Assembly (NCBI GenBank): GCA_903904805.1
Contig: CAIVDX010000556.1
Coordinates: forward strand, 1-11,439
Source of the DNA: an uncultured Rhodospirillales bacterium
GTDB taxonomy: Bacteria > Pseudomonadota > Alphaproteobacteria > Acetobacterales > Acetobacteraceae
DNA length: 11,439 nt
Reading direction: 5' to 3'
This document shows positions 1-5,261 of this stretch, piece by piece. Below the pieces are notes generated by a model, which was given only the letters and a program-made list of their open reading frames with translations, did no database searches and was not told the DNA's origin. The position numbers were made by a program, and so were the translations under genes. Every line of letters begins with the position of its first letter. The stretch's first letter is position 1.

Positions 1-131
1 ATGAAGAAGGAGCCGTGGGTGAGGCTGACCACATTCATCAGCCCGAGCACCAGCGACAGCCCGACGGAGAGCATGAACAGCATGGTCCCGTAGACCAGCG
101 CGTTCAGCGTCTGAACAACGAATTGTTCCAT
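1..131 (-). CDS. livH: Branched-chain amino-acid ABC transporter permease, LivH type (N-terminal fragment)
   Basis: Only the first 43 codons are present; the gene continues past the left edge. The protein begins MEQFVVQTLNALVYGT and continues into a hydrophobic stretch with LSVGLSLVLGLMNVVSLTHGS. This matches the LivH opening, in which a first helix leads into a 'GL-x-L-x-FG-x-x-x-x-x-N-x-x-HG' segment. LivH is one of two inner-membrane permeases of an ABC importer for branched-chain amino acids or related amides and aromatic acids; the substrate cannot be told from this fragment. The ATG at 131-129 is chosen because it gives the usual family N-terminus. Its only Shine-Dalgarno-like bases (GAGGG) abut the ATG, so translation may depend on the 12-codon frame ending 3 nt upstream. 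It follows the GntR-type regulator gene on the same strand and is probably in its operon. Confidence 0.85.
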   Translation of the reverse strand, partial: MEQFVVQTLNALVYGTMLFMLSVGLSLVLGLMNVVSLTHGSFF

Positions 132-134
132 CCC

Positions 135-173
135 TCAGCGCTGTCCGCACGGTTGCGTGTCCGCGTGAGCCAT
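135..173 (-). CDS. Possible 12-codon leader ORF upstream of livH
   Basis: On the minus strand a GGGAGGA ribosome-binding site (187-181) sits 7 nt before an ATG at 173-171. The frame encodes MAHADTQPCGQR and stops with TGA at 137-135. The livH ATG follows after three bases (TGA GGG ATG), an arrangement suited to reinitiation or translational coupling. The peptide has no run of Leu, Ile or Val, so it does not look like a classical branched-chain amino-acid attenuator. The better ribosome-binding site belongs to this frame rather than to livH. I infer a leader or coupling role; it could also be chance. Confidence 0.3.
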   Translation of the reverse strand: MAHADTQPCGQR

Positions 174-244
174 TGTCGTTTCCTCCCGGCGGGGCGCGTG
201 CGGCCCCCATTCCTCAGGCCCGTTCTTTTGCGGCCACTTATCCT

Positions 245-949
245 TCAGACGAGAACCGTGTCCAGCCCGAGATCATGCATGTGTCGGCGCACCAGGCGGC
301 GGGCGGCGGCGCGCGCGGCGTGCATGTCGGCATGTGTGATGGCGGCGGCAAGATCATCGACCAGGGCGACCACCGCGGCGACGTCGCTCTGGGTGAGCGA
401 GCGGTAGATCGCCAGGCGCAGCCGCATCATCAGCCGCTTCCAGTTTTCCAGCAGCTCGGCATTGCCCGAGGCCGCGCACACCGCGCAGGTGAAGGCGAAG
501 CCGATGCCGATATGCGCCTCGACATCGCCCTTCGCCGTGGCGTCATGCATGTCGGCGAGGATGGCGGCCACCTGGTCGGCGAAGGCGGCACCGGTGCGCC
601 GGGCGGCGAGTTCGGCGGCGAGCTCGAACAGGCCGATGCGCATCTCAAACAGATTGGCCAGCTCGGCCGTGCTGAGGCCGACAACGCAGACACCGCGGCG
701 TTCCTGGCGCATCACCAGGCCCTCAGCGGCGAGCAGATGCAGCGCCTCGCGGATCGGGCCGTTGGAGACGGCGAATTCCTGCTGCAGCGCGACTTCGCGC
801 AGACGCTCGCCGGGCTGGTAGGCGCCGTTCAGCACACGCTCGCGCAGCACCGATGCCAGCGAGGCGGCGAGCGGCGCGCGCGGATCGCATTGCGGAGACT
901 GCGTCCATTCGCGCGTGCGGGTGGCGCGGTCAGACATCATGCGGTTCAT
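245..949 (-). CDS. GntR-family transcriptional regulator, FCD (FadR-like) subfamily
   Basis: This is a cytoplasmic DNA-binding regulator of 234 residues. A winged helix-turn-helix spans about residues 27-90, with PGERLREVALQQEF followed by the recognition-helix motif SNGPIREAL (62-70) and AAEGLV. An all-helical FCD effector domain spans about 95-225 and retains the A-SGN motif (residues 160-163). FCD regulators usually repress nearby catabolic or uptake genes until a carboxylic-acid ligand binds. By eye, the usual FCD metal ligands appear changed: the D-x3-H position reads G150-F-A-F-T154, and the next His appears to be Val or Asp near 197-199. The start at 949 lies 16 bp after the stop of the upstream gene. 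ATGs at 940 and 937 are also possible, and none has a strong ribosome-binding site. It sits between the hydrolase pair and livH, so it probably controls this operon and perhaps the divergent cupin gene. Confidence 0.88.
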   Translation of the reverse strand: MNRMMSDRATRTREWTQSPQCDPRAPLAASLASVLRERVLNGAYQPGERLREVALQQEFAVSNGPIREALHLLAAEGLVMRQERRGVCVVGLSTAELANLFEMRIGLFELAAELAARRTGAAFADQVAAILADMHDATAKGDVEAHIGIGFAFTCAVCAASGNAELLENWKRLMMRLRLAIYRSLTQSDVAAVVALVDDLAAAITHADMHAARAAARRLVRRHMHDLGLDTVLV

Positions 950-965
950 CGCCGTGCGCGTGCGA

Positions 966-1277
966 TCATGGCACGGACCATTCGATATGGGCGCGGATCG
1001 CGCCGGTCTGCGGGTGCACCCAGCCATGCGGGCGGGCCTTGTCGATCATCGCGTCAAAGCCCTGCTGCCAGGCCGGGTCGGCGGCGACGGAGGGATCGGC
1101 GCGCAGATGCGCGGGGGAGACCCAGGCATGGCCATCCTCATCGACGCTGGCCCAGCCGGCGAGTGCGGCGCGCAGCGCGGCCAGATCGTCCTTGACGCCA
1201 TCGGAGACGATCTTGAAGGCGCGGAAATTGGCGGGGTCCTGCAGGCTGGCCTGGCCGGCGGTGATGGCGATGAACAT
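966..1277 (-). CDS. Hypothetical protein, 103 residues, coupled to the hydrolase gene
   Basis: I do not recognise this family. The protein is small, soluble-looking, without signal peptide or membrane segment, and rich in Trp, Asp and Ala. Visible segments are DPANFRAFKIVSDGVKDDLA near the start, HAWVSPAHLRADPSV in the middle, and HGWVHPQTGAIRAHIEW near the C-terminus. The start is clear from context: the hydrolase stop TAA and this ATG share one base (TAATG). There is no separate good ribosome-binding site, so it is probably translated by coupling. The coupling implies a job alongside the hydrolase, for example as a partner or in a neighbouring catabolic step, but this is inference. The frame is uninterrupted and the sequence is not low-complexity, so it is probably a real gene. 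Confidence 0.7.
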   Translation of the reverse strand: MFIAITAGQASLQDPANFRAFKIVSDGVKDDLAALRAALAGWASVDEDGHAWVSPAHLRADPSVAADPAWQQGFDAMIDKARPHGWVHPQTGAIRAHIEWSVP

Positions 1278-2227
1278 TATGCCGTCACCGGCAGATGGGT
1301 GCGCAGGAAGGCCGCCATGTCGGCCACGCAGGCGCGCGATTGGGCGACGGTGCGGGTGTAGCCGAAGAACAGATGGGTCATGCCGGGATATACTTTCAGC
1401 TGATGCTCGATGCCGGCCGCGGCGAGGCGGGCGGCCATGCGTTTGGAGGAGTCGCGCAGCACGTCGATCTCGGCGGCGGCGAGGAAGAAGGGCGGGAACA
1501 GGGTGGGATCGGCGGCGATCGGGTTGGCGCGCGGGTCGTTCAGCTGGGCGGGATCGGGCACATAGTCGGCGGCCGAGTCGGCGATGGCATCACGCGAGGG
1601 GAAGATGCCGACATCGCCGAATTCGCGCATGCTCGCGGTGTCACGATCGCGGTCAAGCACGCCGACCACGGTGAGGGCCGCGCGCAGATAGCCGGTCTCC
1701 ACCCCGCCAAGGCCGATCGCCGCCCCCACCGACACATTGCTGCCGGCCGAGGCGCCGCCGAAGGCGATGCGGTCGCCATCGAGGTCCCATTGGGCGCCAT
1801 GGGCGTGCAGCCATTGATAGACGGCCTGGGTTTCCTCCACCGCGCGGGGAAACACATGCTCGGGCACGTGGGCATAGTCGGCGGAGAGCACCGCGCCCCC
1901 CCAGGCGGCGGCGAGCTCACGCATCTGGCGGTCGTTCGACCATTCGTCGCCGATCCGGTAGGCGCCGCCATGGAGAAACACATACACCGGCAGGTTCGGC
2001 GCGTTGGAGGGGCGGTAGAGCACCACGGGAATGTCGCGATGGGGGCCGGGGATGGTGGCGGCGCGGCGCTCGTGCATCGTCGGGCCGCCCTCGTTCCACC
2101 AGCGGCGACCGGCGGCGGCATGCGCGCGGATGCCGGCCACGCCAGGCGCGGGCGGGCCAAGCTCGGCGGCGATCTCGGCAACGCGCTGCTGGGCCGCCCG
2201 CAGCTCAGGATCGATGGTGAACGTCAA
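1277..2227 (-). CDS. Alpha/beta hydrolase, HSL (alpha/beta-hydrolase_3) family
   Basis: A 316-residue esterase-like hydrolase of the hormone-sensitive-lipase group (Pfam Abhydrolase_3). It shows the oxyanion-hole motif HGGAY (86-90), the nucleophile elbow GASAG with Ser160, a probable catalytic Asp255 in AEIDVLRD and His285 in MTHLFFG, so the triad is complete. There is no signal peptide, so it should be cytoplasmic, cleaving esters of small carboxylic acids; the natural substrate is unknown. Length is normal for the family. The start is TTG at 2227-2225, supported by a GGAGGG ribosome-binding site five bases upstream and by lack of a better ATG. It is the first gene of the minus-strand operon with the 103-residue protein, the GntR regulator and livH. 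This suggests hydrolysis of a compound imported by, or related to substrates of, the Liv-type transporter. Confidence 0.9.
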   Translation of the reverse strand: MTFTIDPELRAAQQRVAEIAAELGPPAPGVAGIRAHAAAGRRWWNEGGPTMHERRAATIPGPHRDIPVVLYRPSNAPNLPVYVFLHGGAYRIGDEWSNDRQMRELAAAWGGAVLSADYAHVPEHVFPRAVEETQAVYQWLHAHGAQWDLDGDRIAFGGASAGSNVSVGAAIGLGGVETGYLRAALTVVGVLDRDRDTASMREFGDVGIFPSRDAIADSAADYVPDPAQLNDPRANPIAADPTLFPPFFLAAAEIDVLRDSSKRMAARLAAAGIEHQLKVYPGMTHLFFGYTRTVAQSRACVADMAAFLRTHLPVTA

Positions 2228-2377
2228 TTGTTCCCTCCGTTATTGCCGCCATCTGAACCGGCCCGTCCCGTTTATGCAAGGCTTGGCCGATGCAGGCCCG
2301 GTTGCCAGCCTGCCGGCGGCCGCCTAGCTTTCGCGCCGGAATTCCGATGGGTCGGATCAAGAAATTGGAGGAAGCGG
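2228..2377. promoter_or_regulatory. Divergent intergenic region between hydrolase and cupin genes
   Basis: These 150 bp separate two divergently transcribed genes, so they should hold both promoters and possibly an operator for the GntR regulator. I found no convincing -35/-10 pair and no clear GntR-type palindrome. The only repeat I noticed is TGCA (2274-2277 and again 2291-2294), which is too short to mean much. The call rests on gene layout alone. Confidence 0.4.
2233..2238 (-). promoter_or_regulatory. Ribosome-binding site of the hydrolase gene
   Basis: GGAGGG on the minus strand with a five-base spacer (AACAA) to a TTG codon. It settles the choice of the non-ATG start at 2227. Confidence 0.75.
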
Positions 2378-2917
2378 ATGCAGATACGTCGCGTGGTGAC
2401 CGGGCATGACGAAACCGGCAAGGCGGTGGTGCTGTATGACGGCTTCGCCGCGAACACCCGTCGTCGGGCCTTCGCCGGCACCGAGGCCGCGCTGCTGTGG
2501 GTGACCGACGGCGCGCCGGCCGACATCGAGGGCAGCGCCGATGCCGCCGACCGCACCATCGCCACCGCGCCGCCGCCGGGCGGGTCGATCCTGCGCGTGG
2601 TGGATTTTCTGCCGCTGACACCGGCGATGGAAGCGGTGACGCATGAGGACGTGGCGCGCGAGCTGGGCGTGCATCATGAGGGCCCGCCGGGCCGGCATCC
2701 GTTCGAGCATCGCACCCGCAGCATCGATTACGCCATCGTGATGAGCGGCGAGATCACCATGCTGCTCGATGACAGCGAGGTGCAGATGAAGGCCGGCGAC
2801 ATCATGGTGCAGCAGGGCACCAACCATACCTGGCTGAACCGTGGGACAGAGGTCTGCCGGATCGCCTTCGTGCTGATCGACGCGGTGGCGCCGACGGCCT
2901 GGTCGAAGACACGCTGA
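2378..2917 (+). CDS. Cupin-domain protein
   Basis: A 179-residue cytoplasmic single-cupin protein. The N-terminus (MQIRRVVTGHDETGKAVV) and the barrel segment match the common small cupin family with a 'His-R-T-x-S-I-D-Y ... SGE ... LDD ... GD ... H-x-W-x-N' pattern. Here that is H111, D117-Y118, SGE (123-125), the GD turn at 140-141 and H150-T-W. The first metal motif has one His rather than the usual His-x-His, as I recall for this subfamily, so metal binding is uncertain. The start at 2378 has a GGAGGA ribosome-binding site (2367-2372) with a five-base gap. The in-frame open sequence further upstream is antisense to the hydrolase and is not coding. Such cupins often sit beside hydrolase, GntR or transport genes in organic-acid catabolism, but the reaction is not known. 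Confidence 0.88.
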   Translation: MQIRRVVTGHDETGKAVVLYDGFAANTRRRAFAGTEAALLWVTDGAPADIEGSADAADRTIATAPPPGGSILRVVDFLPLTPAMEAVTHEDVARELGVHHEGPPGRHPFEHRTRSIDYAIVMSGEITMLLDDSEVQMKAGDIMVQQGTNHTWLNRGTEVCRIAFVLIDAVAPTAWSKTR

Positions 2918-2956
2918 GCGCCTTGTCCCGGCCTGTCTGATGGGCGAAGAGTCATG

Positions 2957-2992
2957 TTGACTCTTGGCTCCCGGTGAGAACAAATAAGGAAC
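2957..2992 (+). promoter_or_regulatory. Candidate imuA promoter overlapping the SOS box
   Basis: TTGACT (2957-2962) resembles a -35 element and overlaps the right arm of the 8-bp palindrome. A weak -10 (ACAAAT, 2980-2985) would follow after 17 bp and lies within the LexA box, so bound LexA would block polymerase. The -10 matches poorly, so the exact promoter is uncertain. Confidence 0.4.
2978..2992 (+). promoter_or_regulatory. LexA-binding site (SOS box) of the imuA-imuB-dnaE2 cassette
   Basis: The sequence GAAC-AAATAAG-GAAC is an exact match to the alphaproteobacterial LexA box, which is the direct repeat GTTC-N7-GTTC on the other strand. It lies 57 bp before the imuA start. It is directly followed by a cassette that LexA represses in many alphaproteobacteria, which makes the call strong. 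Damage-activated RecA would trigger LexA self-cleavage and release this promoter. Confidence 0.92.
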
Positions 2993-3038
2993 AAACTCAC
3001 CTCGGGCGGTCCTCTCAGACAGGATGTCCCCTCTTAAA

Positions 3039-3044
3039 AGGAGG
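3039..3044 (+). promoter_or_regulatory. Ribosome-binding site of imuA
   Basis: A near-ideal AGGAGG with a five-base spacer fixes the imuA start at 3050. CCTC at 3030-3033 can pair with GAGG at 3041-3044, a small hairpin that might partly mask the site. Confidence 0.8.
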
Positions 3045-3049
3045 CAGCT

Positions 3050-3808
3050 ATGGAAACACGGCCTCCGGCTGTGATGGAGGATCTGCGCGCGCGCATTCGG
3101 GCGATCGAACGGCCGTTGCGGCCGGGGCGCGGGGCGTTGCCGTTCGGCATCGCGGCGATCGATCGGGTGCTGCCGGGCGGCGGGCTGGCGCGCGGGGCGC
3201 TGCATGAGGTGGCCGGCGGCGGCATCGGCGCCACCCATGCGGCGGCGGCGGCATTGTTCTCGGCCGGGGTGCTGGCCCGCGCGCCGGGGCAGGTTCTGTG
3301 GTGCGTCACGCGCGCGGATCTGTTCGCGCCGGCGCTGGAGCAGGCCGGGCTGTCGGCGGATCGGGTGATCTATGTCGAGGCCGGGGACGACCAGGCCCTG
3401 CTCGGCTGCTTCGAGGAGGGGCTGCGCTGCGGCGCGCTCGCCGGGGTGGTGGCTGAAGTGGCGCGGCTGCCGATGGTGGTGTCGCGCCGGTTGCAGCTGG
3501 CCGCGGAGAGCAGCGGGATCATCGGCATCGCGCTGCGGCGATGGCGACGGCCGGCGGATGCGGCGGATTTCGGCCAGCCGACGGCCTCTGTCACGCGCTG
3601 GCGGGTGAGCGCGCTGCCCTCCGCGCCGTTGCCCGCGCCGGGGGTGGGGCGGGCGCGCTGGTTTGTTGAACTGATCCGCTGCCGCGCCGGAGAGAGCGCG
3701 GACTTCATGGTGGAAGCCTGCGATGAAACGGGTTGTCTCGCTGTTCCTGCCGAGCTGGCCGACGGATCGGCTGCGCCGGCATTTGGCGGAAGCCGCGCCG
3801 CCGGCTGA
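3050..3808 (+). CDS. imuA: ImuA, RecA-like translesion-synthesis accessory protein
   Basis: A 252-residue RecA/SulA-like protein of the mutasome. It carries the ImuA hallmarks: FGIAAIDRVLPGGGLARGALHEV (32-54), LWCVTRADLFAPAL (83-96) with GLSADRVIYVEA after it, and SRRLQLAAE...ALRRWR near residue 150-175. At the P-loop position it reads VAGGGIGATHA (54-64), without the Lys-Thr/Ser of an active Walker A, so ATP binding as in RecA is doubtful; this degeneracy is usual for the family. ImuA works with ImuB and DnaE2 in damage-induced mutagenesis. It is the first gene after the SOS box. Its last 28 codons overlap the start of imuB, implying coupled translation. Length is normal. Confidence 0.92.
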   Translation: METRPPAVMEDLRARIRAIERPLRPGRGALPFGIAAIDRVLPGGGLARGALHEVAGGGIGATHAAAAALFSAGVLARAPGQVLWCVTRADLFAPALEQAGLSADRVIYVEAGDDQALLGCFEEGLRCGALAGVVAEVARLPMVVSRRLQLAAESSGIIGIALRRWRRPADAADFGQPTASVTRWRVSALPSAPLPAPGVGRARWFVELIRCRAGESADFMVEACDETGCLAVPAELADGSAAPAFGGSRAAG

Positions 3809-5243
3809 CGCAGCTCTGGTGCTGGTCGGGCGCGAGGGGCGCCGGCGGGTGGTGCGGGCGGCGAACCGGGCGGCTGTCGCGGCCGGGGTGCGGGTGGGGA
3901 TGGCGGCCACCCAGGCGCATGCGCTGGTGCGCGATCTTCTCAGCGAGCCGCATGACCCGGCGGCGGATGCGGCGGCGCTGCAGGCGCTCGCGCTGTGGGC
4001 GCTGCGTCGCTATGCGCCGATCGTGGCGGTGGATGCGCCCGATGGGCTGGTGATCGATGCCACCGGGGCGGCGCATCTGCGCGGCGGCGAGGCCGGGCTG
4101 CTGGCGGATCTGCTCGGCAGGCTCGCCGAGGCCGGGATCGAGGCGCGGGCGGCGATGGCCGACAGCTGGGGGGCGGCGCATGCGGTGGCGCGCTTCGCCG
4201 CCGCCCCCACTCTGGTGGTGGACCCCGGCCGGTCGGGCGCGGCGCTGGCGCGTCTGCCGGTGGCGGCGCTGCGGCTGCCGGACGAGATCGTGGCGGGGCT
4301 GAAGGTGCTGGGCTTCATGCGCATCGGCGAGCTGGCCGCGCAGCCGCGCGCACCGCTCGCGCTGCGCTTCGGCCCGGAGCCGGGGCGGCGGCTGGACCAG
4401 GCGATGGGCCGGCTGGATGAGCCGATCGCCCCGGTGAGCCTGCCGGCGCCGATCGCCGCACAGCGGGCATATGTGGAGCCGATTTCCACCGCGGAGACCA
4501 TCGCGCGGCATCTGGATCAGCTTGTCGCGGAATTGTGCATGTCGCTGGAGGCGGCGGGGATGGGCGCGCGGCGGCTGGATCTGATCTGTCACCGGGTGGA
4601 TGCGATGCGGGTGGCGGTGCGGGTGGGCACGGTGCGCGCGGTGCGGGAGCCGGCGCGCCTGGGGAAATTGTTAAAGGATCGGATCGAGACCATCGATCCC
4701 GGCTTTGGCATCGAGCGCATGGAGCTGATCGCCACCGTCGCCGAGCCGCTGGGGTATCGCGCGACCAGCACGCTGGATCAGCCGGCGATGGCTGACATCT
4801 CCGGCCTGATCGATACGCTCACAAATCGGGTGGGGGCTGAGCATCTGTATCGGATCGCGCCGGTCGAGTCGGATATTCCCGAGCGCAGCACACGCAGGAT
4901 CGCGCCGCTCTCGGCCCCCGGCGGGGCTGGCTGGCCGCCGCATTGGCCGCGTCCGGCGCGTCTGCTGCGCCCGCCCGAGCCGATCAGCACGCTGGCGATG
5001 CTGCCCGACCATCCGCCGGTGCAGTTCACCTGGCGCGGCGTGCGCCGGCGGGTGCGCCGGGCGGATGGGCCGGAGCGGATCTATGGCGAGTGGGGCAAGC
5101 GGGATGCGGAGATGAGCGCGGTGCGGGATTATTTCCAGCTGGAGGATGAGGCGGGGGAAAGGTTCTGGGTGTTTCGCTCCGGCGACGGGGAAAGTGTGGA
5201 GAGTGGGGATCAGAGTTGGTTTTTGCATGGGGTGTTTGGGTAG
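3723..5243 (+). CDS. imuB: ImuB, inactive Y-family polymerase-like mutasome adaptor
   Basis: A 506-residue protein with a Y-family polymerase layout. The N-terminus MKRVVSLFLPSWPTDRLRR replaces the D-x-x-x-F-F/Y-A motif that holds the first catalytic Asp. The palm motif reads DGLVIDATGAAHLRGGE (107-123) in place of S-x-D-E, so it should not synthesise DNA. The C-terminal ImuB domain is intact, with RPARLLRPPEPI, PERIYGEW, RDYFQLED and the ending WFLHGVFG. In this system ImuB links DnaE2 to the beta clamp and to ImuA. A clamp motif is expected near residue 353, but here only Q353-P-A-M-A is seen, a weak match. The ATG at 3723 gives the standard family start and overlaps imuA by 86 bp. dnaE2 begins 18 bp after its stop. 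Confidence 0.93.
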   Translation: MKRVVSLFLPSWPTDRLRRHLAEAAPPADAALVLVGREGRRRVVRAANRAAVAAGVRVGMAATQAHALVRDLLSEPHDPAADAAALQALALWALRRYAPIVAVDAPDGLVIDATGAAHLRGGEAGLLADLLGRLAEAGIEARAAMADSWGAAHAVARFAAAPTLVVDPGRSGAALARLPVAALRLPDEIVAGLKVLGFMRIGELAAQPRAPLALRFGPEPGRRLDQAMGRLDEPIAPVSLPAPIAAQRAYVEPISTAETIARHLDQLVAELCMSLEAAGMGARRLDLICHRVDAMRVAVRVGTVRAVREPARLGKLLKDRIETIDPGFGIERMELIATVAEPLGYRATSTLDQPAMADISGLIDTLTNRVGAEHLYRIAPVESDIPERSTRRIAPLSAPGGAGWPPHWPRPARLLRPPEPISTLAMLPDHPPVQFTWRGVRRRVRRADGPERIYGEWGKRDAEMSAVRDYFQLEDEAGERFWVFRSGDGESVESGDQSWFLHGVFG

Positions 5244-5248
5244 GGAAG

Positions 5249-5254
5249 AAAGGG
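5249..5254 (+). promoter_or_regulatory. Ribosome-binding site of dnaE2
   Basis: AAAGGG, seven bases before a TTG codon at 5262. There is no in-frame ATG near the conserved N-terminus, so this site supports the TTG start. Confidence 0.55.
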
Positions 5255-5261
5255 CGTTCTT

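Larger units (their letters stand above)
2932..3023. repeat. Nested inverted repeats upstream of imuA
   Basis: Between the cupin stop and imuA there are three inverted repeats. The outer arms are CCTGTCTGA (2932-2940) and TCAGACAGG (3015-3023), a perfect 9-bp match. Inside them is a perfect hairpin, AAGAGTCA (2947-2954) and TGACTCTT (2958-2965), with a 3-base loop. A second one has arms GGTGAG (2973-2978) and CTCACC (2996-3001), enclosing the SOS box. Together they could form a three-way cruciform or RNA structure. No T-tract follows, so it is not a standard terminator. The arms are seen directly; a function is not established. Confidence 0.7.

Noticed and set aside
173..1195. 340-codon plus-strand frame across the left end
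   Set aside because: It is antisense to the GntR regulator and the 103-residue gene, and its translated sequence has low-complexity Arg/Gly/Ala runs.
1295..2377. In-frame plus-strand extension ahead of the cupin gene
   Set aside because: It is antisense to the hydrolase. The cupin start at 2378 has its own strong ribosome-binding site and family-typical N-terminus.
2947..2965. The 8-bp palindrome as an intrinsic terminator of the cupin gene
   Set aside because: The stem is AT-containing and short, and it is followed by GGCTCCC rather than a T-tract.
2357..3910. 517-codon minus-strand open frame across cupin, imuA and the start of imuB
   Set aside because: It is antisense to three well-supported genes, is rich in Arg, Pro and Ala as GC-rich shadow frames are, and matches no family.
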